Shown: positions 1 to 7,899 of the stretch, piece by piece
How the letters are laid out: the number at the start of each line of letters is the position of its first letter
How positions within the stretch are numbered: position 1 is the stretch's first letter
Assembly (NCBI RefSeq): GCF_002949795.1
Contig: NZ_CP026692.1
Coordinates: forward strand, 5,502,545 to 5,566,544
Length of the DNA stretch: 64,000 bases
Direction: 5' to 3'
Source: Nostoc sp. 'Lobaria pulmonaria (5183) cyanobiont'
GTDB lineage: Bacteria > Cyanobacteriota > Cyanobacteriia > Cyanobacteriales > Nostocaceae
The notes under the pieces: generated by a model
Seen by the model: only the letters and a program-made list of their open reading frames with translations
Databases searched by the model: none
What the model was told of the DNA's origin: nothing
Position numbers and translations under genes: made by a program

Positions 1-148
1 AATGAGGGAGAAATAACCTATACCCAATGCCCTATACCCAATGCTTTATATTCAAAACTCGTAGCGTAACACACTAAAACTTATAGAAATAGTGGGTTAG
101 GCTTGCGTTAATTCACTTCAACAAAACAGAAATTTTCAAGGTAAGCTT
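1..148. other. Leading intergenic stretch with heptamer repeats
   Basis: Short tandem heptamers (CCTATACCCAATG type) occur at about 17-45, as in many Nostoc intergenic regions. No coding sequence enters from the left edge. A weak purine stretch lies shortly before the GTG at 149. Confidence 0.5.
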
Positions 149-571
149 GTGTCTGATTTAGCGCTCCACGAATATCTCCCTCGCGTTCCCGATGCTGCAT
201 TGCAAGAATACATAGAATGGTGTGTTTTAGAGCAGGCAAAAGCCGCAGAATGTAACTTTACTCCTGATAGAAGTAAGTTAGAGAATTTGCCACCAGAAGA
301 CTACGTTCCTAAACTTGTCGAGCAGTTCATGAAAGTTAAACCAGACCCAATTAAAGCCGGTTTGGTAGCTGCGATCGCTGGTAAGGAAGCTGACAAACAC
401 GCTTTATCTGGTCTAGCGATCGCAGCCGATTTTGTATCTCTTTATGTCAAGTACTTAATTCCTAAAGAGGGAAGTACTAAAGAAGATGCTGACGAAATAT
501 TAACTAAAGCATCACAAAATCAGTCTGAGAAACTTACTGAAATTGCCAGGAAACATGGTGTAGAGTTCTAG
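149..571 (+). CDS. Conserved hypothetical protein upstream of hupW
   Basis: A 140-residue soluble, mostly helical, acidic protein with no signal peptide or membrane segment. I do not recognise a named domain. It begins at GTG 149, the only plausible start in this frame, and is followed by a hairpin resembling a terminator (596-635). It lies upstream of and co-directional with the hydrogenase protease gene hupW, but the terminator-like hairpin and the 187-bp gap argue against a tight operon. The middle of the protein contains an Ala/Gly-rich helical stretch (residues about 70-90). Function unknown; the hydrogenase context is only suggestive. Confidence 0.7.
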   Translation: MSDLALHEYLPRVPDAALQEYIEWCVLEQAKAAECNFTPDRSKLENLPPEDYVPKLVEQFMKVKPDPIKAGLVAAIAGKEADKHALSGLAIAADFVSLYVKYLIPKEGSTKEDADEILTKASQNQSEKLTEIARKHGVEF

Positions 572-595
572 ATTCCTGCTGAGAATTTAGTTTTT

Positions 596-635
596 CAGAG
601 GCTTTGTCTATATTATTAGTCAGAGCCTCTGTTTT
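596..635 (+). terminator. Hairpin after the 140-aa gene
   Basis: CAGAGGCTTTG pairs imperfectly with CAGAGCCTCTG across an AT-rich loop, followed by TTTT. This fits a rho-independent terminator 25 bp after the stop codon. Confidence 0.55.
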
Positions 636-758
636 AGTCACTACTGATTGCCTAATTTAGAAACTTTAGTTACCGTTGATTATTGAATTGCGATCGCTCC
701 ATCCTCCGATCGCGCTTTAACTGAATTTGCAACTAGTTAAACAATTAAATCTCATCCC

Positions 759-1232
759 ATGCTAACTATTATCGGTTGCGGCAATCTCAATCGCAATGAC
801 GATGCAGTAGGCGTAATCATTGCCCAACGCTTACAAAAATATCTAGCTGAAAATCCTCATCCTGATGTGCGAGTATATGACTGTGGTACCGCAGGGATGG
901 AAGTAATGTTTCAAGCTAGAGGTAGTAAACAATTAGTAATTATTGATGCAAGTTCAACTGGTTCTGAACCTGGTGCTGTGTTTAAAGTTCCAGGAAAAGA
1001 ACTGGAAGCTTTGCCAGAAGCAAGTTATAACTTGCACGATTTTCGTTGGGATAATGCTTTAGCCGCCGGACGGAAAATCTTTCAAAATGATTTTCCCGAA
1101 GATGTAACAGTTTATTTAATTGAAGCAGCAAATCTTGGTTTGGGACTAGAGTTAAGTCCTGTTGTCAAACATTCTGCTGATTTGGTTTTTGAAGAGGTAG
1201 CTGCACTTATCAGCCAGAATATTAACTTTTAA
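759..1232 (+). CDS. hupW: Hydrogenase maturation protease HupW
   Basis: A 157-residue protein of the HyaD/HybD/HupW endopeptidase family, which removes the C-terminal peptide of the [NiFe]-hydrogenase large subunit after nickel insertion. Visible family features are the N-terminal GCGNLNRNDDAVG segment, the VIIDASSTG segment with the second acidic nickel-sensing residue, and a histidine in the NLHDF segment around residue 92. Length matches the family. Starts at ATG 759. In cyanobacteria HupW is specific for the uptake hydrogenase HupSL, which recycles H2 made by nitrogenase, so proximity to the nif island makes sense. hupSL itself is not in the window. Confidence 0.9.
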   Translation: MLTIIGCGNLNRNDDAVGVIIAQRLQKYLAENPHPDVRVYDCGTAGMEVMFQARGSKQLVIIDASSTGSEPGAVFKVPGKELEALPEASYNLHDFRWDNALAAGRKIFQNDFPEDVTVYLIEAANLGLGLELSPVVKHSADLVFEEVAALISQNINF

Positions 1233-1258
1233 TTAACAATCGAAAATCGAAAATCGAA

Positions 1259-1633
1259 TTATGCCCAATCCCGATAAACAGAAAGTTCATCTACCCTCAT
1301 TTCAAAAGGTACTACTTGACTCTCTGGCGGACAAACACGGATTTTCGCACTGCTGACAATTCCATATAGTAATGTTCCCATTGGCACGATTTGTTGTAAA
1401 ATACGCCAATTAGTAACTTGATCGGGACATTCAATTACCAATGTGAGAGCATTGGCATGGGTTGTGACATACCACCGACAATCAGATAGAAGATTTTGAA
1501 TTGTGCGATCGCAAGCGTCATAAAAGTATCTACTAATAGAATCCTCTAGTTGCTGCCGCAGTATAATATCTGCTGATGTTGGTTGTATCGGATGTGAGTC
1601 ATCACCATTTAAGTAATACATCTTTCTAGCCAT
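1259..1633 (-). CDS. Small conserved cyanobacterial protein linked to SagB gene
   Basis: A 124-residue soluble protein with no domain I can name. It starts at ATG 1633, preceded by a purine-rich AAAGAGAG ribosome-binding site. It lies 18 bp downstream of the SagB-type dehydrogenase gene on the same strand and is almost certainly cotranscribed with it and with the ankyrin gene. The protein has several Cys residues but no arranged metal motif. It may assist or partner the dehydrogenase; that is inference from position only. Confidence 0.7.
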   Translation of the reverse strand: MARKMYYLNGDDSHPIQPTSADIILRQQLEDSISRYFYDACDRTIQNLLSDCRWYVTTHANALTLVIECPDQVTNWRILQQIVPMGTLLYGIVSSAKIRVCPPESQVVPFEMRVDELSVYRDWA

Positions 1634-1651
1634 CTCTCTTTAGCTTCCTGC

Positions 1652-2938
1652 TTATATTCCAATCACCATTCCATAAAGTACATCTTTATTTGTTTCTAAT
1701 AATTCTTGGGTTTCGTCATCATAATAAGCACCAATCCCACTACACTGAATTCCCAAATAATTACTAGTTAAATAAAGTCTCTGTCCAAGAAAACCAGCTA
1801 TTTGCATAGCATTTTGATAATTTAAATAATCTGACACAAAAAATAAAGTTACAGCGCCATCTCTAGCAATAGCCTGATTAATACATAAGTAACCTGTCTT
1901 TTCACTAAAATTACCCGTTTTAACCAGATGTGTACCTCTATATAACCCAGGTGTCATTCCCTCTACTCGATGCACCACTGAGTAAATTTCTATTTCCTCA
2001 TAATTTTCTGTCGGTATTGGCTGCTGAAGTTGTTGCACTACATATAAATAATCTTCTTGAGAAATAGCCTCTTTCCGGAAACGTCTAATAGAACGTCTAT
2101 CCCAAACAGTTTGGTAAAATTTATCCCGATCAAAATCAAATTGAGGATACTCTAATTTTTGCTGACGACTCTTTTCTAGAGTAGTTGCTTGATAAGCATC
2201 TTCAATAAATGGATTGGATTCAAAATAATCAGTACCAGAAACAAAAGGAACTTTCAGCCTTAAACGTCTGATTTTCTTGTCTTGTATTTCTCCTGACACC
2301 GCACAAGCAGTGATAAACTCTTTATTCTCAAATCCCAAATCAGAAATGAGGGTAAGTTTATCAAAGTCGAAAATTAGTTGTATATCTCGGTTGTGAAGAT
2401 AAGCTGAAGCTGCGATTGCGCCTAAATGGTGTCCGCTATCTAAGAAGCAATATCTTATGCTTCTGTTTTGATATTTCCAGCTAGACCTATAATAAACACA
2501 ACTAATTAAAAAGATGAATCCGTTGATACTTTTACCCGGTATAATATAACTCTCTAACCCATCATCAATTAATTCATAGATCAAAGTTAGACAATTATTC
2601 TCAACTTCTAGATGGTATATACCATCTACTATTCCCTCAATCCCGCGAACCTGTACGTAAACTTCTGTAGGATAGAGAGCGCCTGCTGATGGATTCACTC
2701 GCAGTTTATAGGGGCCATCTTTATATACTTTTTCCAGTGTTATCGCACTAGTTAATGAGATAAAAGCATGAACAGAATTATTAAGATTTAATTTCACTCT
2801 GCGATAAAACTTGGGATAAACTTTAAATGAAGATGGCTGTGTTGAAGCATCTACATAATTTGGGTCAATTTGTACCGAGAAGTAAGTATGTTTGGTAGCG
2901 TTATGATAGGCTTTCCCCGATATCTGACTTGATGGCAT
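1652..2938 (-). CDS. SagB/ThcOx-type dehydrogenase (nitroreductase family)
   Basis: A 428-residue protein of the SagB-type nitroreductase superfamily, FMN-dependent enzymes that in known systems oxidise azolines in thiazole/oxazole-modified peptides. The conserved VNPSAGALYPTEVYVQ segment (residues about 80-95) and a second nitroreductase-like half with the DRRSIRRFR FMN-binding motif (about residue 280) are both present, so the protein looks like a tandem of two nitroreductase modules, as is usual in cyanobacteria. Its start overlaps the end of the ankyrin gene by 38 bp, implying one operon. No YcaO cyclase, precursor peptide or transporter is adjacent, so a peptide-modifying role cannot be asserted. 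Confidence 0.85.
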   Translation of the reverse strand: MPSSQISGKAYHNATKHTYFSVQIDPNYVDASTQPSSFKVYPKFYRRVKLNLNNSVHAFISLTSAITLEKVYKDGPYKLRVNPSAGALYPTEVYVQVRGIEGIVDGIYHLEVENNCLTLIYELIDDGLESYIIPGKSINGFIFLISCVYYRSSWKYQNRSIRYCFLDSGHHLGAIAASAYLHNRDIQLIFDFDKLTLISDLGFENKEFITACAVSGEIQDKKIRRLRLKVPFVSGTDYFESNPFIEDAYQATTLEKSRQQKLEYPQFDFDRDKFYQTVWDRRSIRRFRKEAISQEDYLYVVQQLQQPIPTENYEEIEIYSVVHRVEGMTPGLYRGTHLVKTGNFSEKTGYLCINQAIARDGAVTLFFVSDYLNYQNAMQIAGFLGQRLYLTSNYLGIQCSGIGAYYDDETQELLETNKDVLYGMVIGI

Positions 2939-3389
2939 TTTTAATTATCCTTAAGACTTCTACGTTGCTAGCAAAATCTATTGCTTTATAATCGTCTAAG
3001 TTTTTTAAATATAAATTAGGATGATGTTGTAAAAGTAACTTTACGACTTCTGTCTTTCCCGCTGATGCTGCGTACATTAAAACAGTTGCACCATTATCAT
3101 TTTGATTGTCAATGTTAATATTTTGAGCCAACAGTAAATTAATTAAATCGTAGTGATTACCAAAACAAGCAAACCACAAAGCATTGTTGCGATCGCTATT
3201 TCGAGCATCGATATCCGCACCAGCATCAATTAGTTCTTTGACAACTGTATAAACTCCTTCTCTTGTCGCTTTCATTAAAGCTGTATCGCCATTTTCACCT
3301 GACTGATTTAAATTGCTATGATTATAGCCTTTTGCTATTAGCCATTGGGTTGTTGCTTCACTCAATTTTTGACTATTGGTTCGATTCAT
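2901..3389 (-). CDS. Ankyrin-repeat protein
   Basis: A 162-residue protein made of about three to four ankyrin repeats (GDTALMKATREG, NNALWFACFGNH, GATVLMYAASAG) with DAGADIDARN-type turns between them. I place the start at ATG 3389 rather than the GTG one codon earlier because AGGA lies 6 bases ahead of it. It is the first gene of the three-gene ankyrin/SagB/124-aa unit. Ankyrin repeats mediate protein binding; a likely but unproven partner is the SagB-type enzyme encoded by the overlapping gene. Confidence 0.85.
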   Translation of the reverse strand: MNRTNSQKLSEATTQWLIAKGYNHSNLNQSGENGDTALMKATREGVYTVVKELIDAGADIDARNSDRNNALWFACFGNHYDLINLLLAQNINIDNQNDNGATVLMYAASAGKTEVVKLLLQHHPNLYLKNLDDYKAIDFASNVEVLRIIKNAIKSDIGESLS

Positions 3390-3392
3390 CAC

Positions 3393-3728
3393 TATTCCTT
3401 AGTTAACTTGATTTGTGCTAATTTACTAATATAAATTTGCTTGGTAAGCAGAATTTTGAGCAATGCCCACCATTATTTAAAAAATATTATCTAAATTATT
3501 TAAACTTACATATATGCTATCAAGTTCATAAATTTAAATTATGAATTATTTATAAAGATCGCCAGATATTTTTCTTAAAAAAGCTTGAAAAATAAAATAA
3601 AAGGACTAATGATTACAGTTATGTTTTATAAAATAGATTAATAGCAGATATGTCCTAAAGGTGGATTCAAATTCCCGACTTATTCAATAAGTTGGCAATC
3701 TAAGCAGTAAAGATGTATATTTTTAAAT
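3393..3728. other. AT-rich intergenic region with hairpin
   Basis: No gene seen. A near-perfect inverted repeat (CCGACTTATT / AATAAGTTGG, 3675-3695) lies 34 bp beyond the homocitrate synthase stop and could end that transcript, although the following T-tract is poor. The rest should contain the promoter of the ankyrin/SagB unit. Confidence 0.45.
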
Positions 3729-4868
3729 TTACTGACAATGATAATAATATAAAATATTGTCTACATCTTCGATGGTAAGACTTTGTTTATCAGCTAAAGT
3801 TTTCAATCTATGGGTAATATCTTTAAGCTGGGATAGATTAAATGAAAGTCCTAATTCATTAGCTCTGTGATTAACCGCCTGTTTTCCAGCCAATTTATGA
3901 TTGATTAAAATTGAGCGCGTTACACCAAAACTCCGGGGATTAATAGCTTCATAAGTCTCCGAGTTATTGAGCATAGCTTTAGTATGAATCCCAGCTTTAT
4001 GACTAAAAGCACTCTCCCCAAAAACACAGTGGTTAAAAGGAATAGAAATCCCTACTTTTCTTGCAACTAATTCATGCAAGTAACCAAGTCGATCTAAGTT
4101 ATATTTAGACTTAATCTGCTCTGGATTTGTAGCATATAACCTAGCGATGAATCCAGCTAGTGAGGTAATACCATTGCGTTCACCAATTCCCAGAACACAA
4201 GTGTCAATATGAGTTGCTCCCGCTTCCAGTGCTGTATAACTGTTAGCATTTGCACATTCTGTATCATTATGACCGTGAAACTCAATATCTAAATTGGTGA
4301 ACTGGCGCAAAGTCTTCACTAATTCAAATACTTGCATCGGCGTAATAATTCCTACTGTATCAGCAATTCCTATGCGTTTGATAAAACCTAATTTCTCAAT
4401 TGCCGAGTAAATTGTGATTAAATCTTCTATGGAAGTGCGTGACGAATCCTCAGCAGAAAACCGTAACTCAATATCGGGAGCTTGTTGATGAATAAAAGTT
4501 AAAACTTCAGATGCTAAATCAATAATTTGATTAATATTTTTACCATGACTGAACTGACGCATTAAAGAAGAACTACCGATAGTTAAATTAATCCCAGCTA
4601 CGCCTGTCGCTAAGGCAACTTTAGCATCTTCTAAGTGACAGCGAATGTGAGTTAATATTTTGGCTGGCAAGCCTAACCGAGCCAATCTTTCGCAGTCTCC
4701 TCTAGACTGAGGTGAAGCAATTGGTGATGTTAACTCTATATATTCCACTCCAAATGCAGCAAGAGCTTCAGCAATTTCGACTTTATCATCTGAAGAAAAA
4801 TTGGCTTTGACAAATTGTTCGCCTTCACGGAGAGTGCTTTCTACAATTGCAAATTTAGATAGCGACAT
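3729..4868 (-). CDS. Homocitrate synthase, Lys20-like
   Basis: A 379-residue enzyme of the DRE-TIM metallolyase family, condensing acetyl-CoA with 2-oxoglutarate to homocitrate, the organic ligand of FeMo-cofactor. ESTLREGEQF near the N-terminus, ELTSPIASPQSR, LTHIRCH, the HGHND metal-binding motif and GIGERNG are all visible. These are closer, as I recall them, to fungal/Thermus lysine-pathway homocitrate synthases (Lys20 type: STLREGEQFANAFF, ELTSPVASEQSRKDC) than to Azotobacter NifV (DTTLRDGEQAAG). Start at ATG 4868 because AAAGGA lies 7 bases ahead; ten extra in-frame codons exist upstream. It lies about 2 kb beyond fdxH and is the likely homocitrate source for this nif island, in effect a nifV, but I leave the symbol blank because of the subfamily. 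Confidence 0.85.
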   Translation of the reverse strand: MSLSKFAIVESTLREGEQFVKANFSSDDKVEIAEALAAFGVEYIELTSPIASPQSRGDCERLARLGLPAKILTHIRCHLEDAKVALATGVAGINLTIGSSSLMRQFSHGKNINQIIDLASEVLTFIHQQAPDIELRFSAEDSSRTSIEDLITIYSAIEKLGFIKRIGIADTVGIITPMQVFELVKTLRQFTNLDIEFHGHNDTECANANSYTALEAGATHIDTCVLGIGERNGITSLAGFIARLYATNPEQIKSKYNLDRLGYLHELVARKVGISIPFNHCVFGESAFSHKAGIHTKAMLNNSETYEAINPRSFGVTRSILINHKLAGKQAVNHRANELGLSFNLSQLKDITHRLKTLADKQSLTIEDVDNILYYYHCQ

Positions 4869-4904
4869 TGACCGTTCCTTTGTGCTAATTGTTACCAATT
4901 ATGC

Positions 4905-5784
4905 TTACTTGTTAGTTTTAATATCACCATAATTGCATAATTGACAAATAATTGCTTTGGCTGATTCTTGGGGACTGGCTATAGTATCAATTATAAGAGA
5001 GCGATCGCTCGTATCCATCGCCTCTAAAATCTGTTTCGTCGGAACCAAATCATAGTTCTGACTCTCTTCGATAAATATTTTTAGTTTGTCCCGCAATTCT
5101 ACACCTGTAACAACTTGTTTACCTACAAGTTCTAAGATTTCTTGTTCTTCTTTAAGAGTAAAATAAGCAGAAGCTTCTGGTACGCCCAAACTAGTAAAGT
5201 TTGTCAGTGCTTCTGGGATAGTTTGCTTATTATTATCTAACTCTTGACTAGCAATCCGATCAAAAGAATCATGACGTTTCAAAAGTCTTTCTAAACGCAC
5301 TGTATTTGGTACAGTTAATATTACAAATTTAGCATTTTTAAAACCTTAGCTGCATAGCGAACTTCATTTTCACCACGCAAACTATCGAAAGCTAACATAG
5401 AGTTGACTTGTTGCGGATTGATGTGTAGCAAAGCTAAAATATGACCCCTTCCACCAGGGAAGTATTCAGGGTAAAGGCGAGTGTAAGTTAGGCGTTTAAT
5501 CCGGCAATGAGGTTGCATAAGTTTCTCTTGCATTTTTAACATTGGCGCAATTATTACGCGTTCGGTTAAAATATGACGATTAGGTAAAATGTGAAATCCA
5601 AGCCTTCTTCAACCAAAGCTTTTGTGATTGTGCTTTTTCCCACGCCAGTCATACCTATTATGATTAGTAAAGGAAAACTTGTTATTGGCAACCAGTCTTT
5701 AGGAACAGGAAATCCTACGCCTACACCTGGAGTTAAGTGTTCAAAAAATAGATTTTGTCTTGTTGTATTAAGTCGAGCCTGCAC
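4905..5784 (-). pseudogene. P-loop NTPase/kinase-like gene broken by two frameshifts
   Basis: Three consecutive minus-strand reading frames together form one protein of about 290 residues. The first part carries a Walker A motif (GMTGVGKST, residues about 45-53) in a small-kinase-like P-loop fold. The middle has a YPGGRGH-like segment and the last part a helical C-terminus. The frame changes once near 5586-5589 (T-run) and again near 5335-5339 (A-run on the coding strand); each is repaired by adding a single base to a homopolymer. It could be a decaying gene or two sequencing/assembly errors. Lies just upstream of the homocitrate synthase gene (36 bp). Substrate unknown. Confidence 0.7.
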
Positions 5785-6099
5785 AATATGAACTTCTGGC
5801 TACTTTAGTTAATCTAAATACGCCAACTTTCATTCCCTAAGTATCTATACGTAAGTAAATAGCTAGGTTAAATTGATGATAATATCCATCAATAGTTAGT
5901 TTTTTTTAATTTTTATCTTACTTTTTGTAGCAAATGACCACCCCACCCATTTGTGTAATGCTCGTCAAGTAGAGATACTACTGTTAAGTAAATGAGAATT
6001 ATTTCAAAATTATTAAGATATCTTAAAAAAAGCTAGTTTTAAAATCAAAACTTGCTAACTTACTAAAGTATAAATAGTTCACTTTAGCGAATTAAAAAC
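5785..6099. other. Divergent intergenic region
   Basis: AT-rich spacer between the minus-strand P-loop gene and the plus-strand molbindin gene. It must contain both promoters, but I see no clear operator. No gene seen. Confidence 0.4.
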
Positions 6100-6309
6100 A
6101 TGGAAATTAGCGCTCGTAATTCTCTTAAGGGTACTGTCAAAAAAGTTATACATGGTTCAGTTAATACTGAGATAACTTTAGAACTAGGGCCAGGAGTAGA
6201 GCTAGTGTCAATCATCACAAAATCATCAGCAGAAAAGCTATCACTTGTAGAAGGTAAGCAGGCTTATGCTGTGATTAAATCATCAGATGTAATAGTTGCT
6301 GTTGATTAA
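6100..6309 (+). CDS. Molbindin-like TOBE/Mop domain protein
   Basis: A 69-residue single TOBE/Mop domain, beginning with the family-typical segment SARNSLKGTVKKV and ending with a VIKSSDVIVAVD strand. Mop proteins form hexamers that bind molybdate or tungstate and serve for storage or Mo delivery. Length fits a single-domain molbindin. Its place inside the nif island supports a role in providing Mo for FeMo-cofactor. It is monocistronic and followed directly by a strong hairpin terminator. Confidence 0.85.
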   Translation: MEISARNSLKGTVKKVIHGSVNTEITLELGPGVELVSIITKSSAEKLSLVEGKQAYAVIKSSDVIVAVD

Positions 6310-6349
6310 AAAATAGAGTTGGCTTCTTTTACAAGCCACTCTATTTTTC
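6308..6349 (+). terminator. Terminator of molbindin gene
   Basis: AAAATAGAGTTGGCTT pairs with AAGCCACTCTATTTT, followed by a T-rich tract. It overlaps the stop codon region of the molbindin gene. The A/T-flanked stem could act in both directions. Confidence 0.8.
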
Positions 6350-6457
6350 TTATCAAATTGCATTTATATAATTTAGTGACTAAAAAATTGCAATAGCGTA
6401 GTCAAGCGTAATTACACTAATCATATTAGATTGGAGATTTTTAAGAATTTAAAATTA

Positions 6458-6492
6458 CAGATACTCGACTTATTTAAAAAGTTGGGTATCTG
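6458..6492 (-). terminator. Hairpin downstream of FeoA-like gene
   Basis: CAGATACTCGACTT pairs with AAGTTGGGTATCTG (one G-T pair) around an AT loop, about 40 bp beyond the FeoA-like stop codon. Plausible terminator for the fdxH/FeoA end of the nif operon. Confidence 0.5.
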
Positions 6493-6530
6493 ATTTTTAA
6501 GAAATAATTAAGTAAGGCTATACATAAAGG

Positions 6531-6785
6531 TTAATTAATGAAATTATTAATAATACGAACATAAATGGCTCGAACACTTTCTAAATTTAGTACAAAATCT
6601 ATGTTCTTAATATTGATAATTAAAGAAGGAAATTTTAAAGGGACGTGAGTTACTGTTACTATTCCTATTGATAAAAGTTTTTTCAATATTGTTTTATCCT
6701 GAGTTTTAGAGGAAGTTACGATTCCTCGGTCTGCCGTTCTCAATAATTCTAATGAACAGCCAGTAACACTAAAGCGGGTAAACAT
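6531..6785 (-). CDS. FeoA-domain protein
   Basis: An 84-residue protein resembling FeoA: a core with LRTADRGIVTSS, KKLLSIGI and a C-terminal RAIYVRII segment, matching the small SH3-like FeoA fold that regulates the ferrous-iron transporter FeoB. Start set at ATG 6785; eighteen upstream in-frame codons are AT-rich and do not look like FeoA. It lies 115 bp downstream of fdxH on the same strand. No feoB is adjacent, so it is a stand-alone, nif-associated FeoA-like protein, perhaps aiding iron supply for nitrogenase (inference). Confidence 0.75.
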   Translation of the reverse strand: MFTRFSVTGCSLELLRTADRGIVTSSKTQDKTILKKLLSIGIVTVTHVPLKFPSLIINIKNIDFVLNLESVRAIYVRIINNFIN

Positions 6786-6835
6786 TTTAATTATATATAA
6801 ATTATGAATTTTGAAAGGAAGAAGGAAGTATATTT

Positions 6836-6900
6836 TCATCCTTCATCCTTCATCCTTCATCTTTTATTTGGTTGCAAAAGACAACAACCAAAGTGATAAT
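6836..6900. repeat. CATCCTT heptamer tandem repeat
   Basis: About four tandem copies of CATCCTT lie between fdxH and the FeoA-like gene, a short tandemly repeated repetitive sequence typical of heterocystous cyanobacteria. Confidence 0.7.
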
Positions 6901-7200
6901 TTAGACTAGATATGCTTCTTGATGTGTTTTAATTGTGCAATTAGAACGAGGATAAGTTACACAAAGTAGAGCGTATCCTTTAGAAACTTGATCGTCATCT
7001 AAAAAGTTTTGATCGTCTTGATTAACTTCACCTTCGACAACTTTACCAACACAGCTAGAGCAAGAGCCTGCATGACATGAAAAGGGCAACTCAATACCAT
7101 TTTCTTCTGCTGCTTCTAAGATCGTGGTCTCTTCGTCAACTTCAATTGTGGTGTCGATGTCTTCTTTTTTGTTGATTAATCTAACTTGGTAGGAAGCCAT
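6901..7200 (-). CDS. fdxH: Heterocyst [2Fe-2S] ferredoxin FdxH
   Basis: A 99-residue plant-type ferredoxin with the CHAGSCSSC ... LLC cluster-binding cysteines (residues about 42-50 and 80). FdxH is the heterocyst-specific electron donor to nitrogenase reductase NifH. The length and the order nifW-hesA-hesB-fdxH match the Anabaena PCC 7120 nif cluster. It starts at ATG 7200 and is the last canonical nif gene here, 231 bp downstream of hesB. Confidence 0.95.
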   Translation of the reverse strand: MASYQVRLINKKEDIDTTIEVDEETTILEAAEENGIELPFSCHAGSCSSCVGKVVEGEVNQDDQNFLDDDQVSKGYALLCVTYPRSNCTIKTHQEAYLV

Positions 7201-7431
7201 TTACCGATTCTCCTCAAACGTTATACAGTTGGTGTAATATCCGAAGTTTTTGAGCAACCTATCCTACTTTTTGCTTCCCTTCTACTTACGGAGATGCTAC
7301 GCTTAGTCGGCTTCTCTATACGAGTAAGGGATGCAACGCGAACTAGAAGCCACCTCAAGCATCTATGAAAAACTGTGCGGAGTGCGTCTATGGGAAGCTT
7401 CTACAATTGACTTGGCTCTAACGGAATGATG
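7201..7431. repeat. Dispersed short repeats between hesB and fdxH
   Basis: The spacer contains small Nostoc-type dispersed repeats (segments such as GATGCTACGC, CTTCTCTATACGAG and AAGGGATGCAACGCG). It may include an fdxH promoter. No gene seen. Confidence 0.4.
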
Positions 7432-7806
7432 TTAGCTGCAAGGTACACCAGTAGGCTTACTGTCGCCTGCTTTCAGGGACTTTCCACAACCACCGCATTT
7501 ATCAGTTGCATTGGGGTTGGTGAACTTAAAACCGCTTTCCACCACTCCCTCAACGAAGTCAACCACAATTCCTTCTAATAATGACGCACTTTTGGCATCA
7601 ACGTAAACCAGCACTTTGCCTTGCTGACTTACTAAATCATCTGGTTGGGGCTTGCTGGTGATATCCATTGCATATTCATGGCCACCGCAACCACCATCTT
7701 TTACTGAGATGCGGACACCTTTAGTTGCGCCATTAGCGTTGGGTGCGGAACCTCGAAGCAATGCCTGCAGATGTAATTCTGCTTTTTCTGATAGAGTAAC
7801 AGTCAT
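7432..7806 (-). CDS. hesB: HesB/IscA-type Fe-S protein
   Basis: A 124-residue A-type carrier protein of the HesB/IscA/ErpA family, which holds and hands over Fe-S clusters. The first ligand cysteine lies in the GGCGGHEYAMD segment and the C-terminal pair in KCGGCGKS, followed by an extra Cys near the end. Starts at ATG 7806 with AGGAG five bases ahead. It sits between hesA and fdxH as in other heterocystous nif clusters and probably helps mature nitrogenase-related clusters. Confidence 0.92.
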   Translation of the reverse strand: MTVTLSEKAELHLQALLRGSAPNANGATKGVRISVKDGGCGGHEYAMDITSKPQPDDLVSQQGKVLVYVDAKSASLLEGIVVDFVEGVVESGFKFTNPNATDKCGGCGKSLKAGDSKPTGVPCS

Positions 7807-7899
7807 CAGGTCTCCTGATTTGTAGCGATTAGTTGTTCTGATTTCAGATGTGGATTGTCATTTGTCCTTTGTCTTTTGTCTTTTGCTAATGACCAATGA

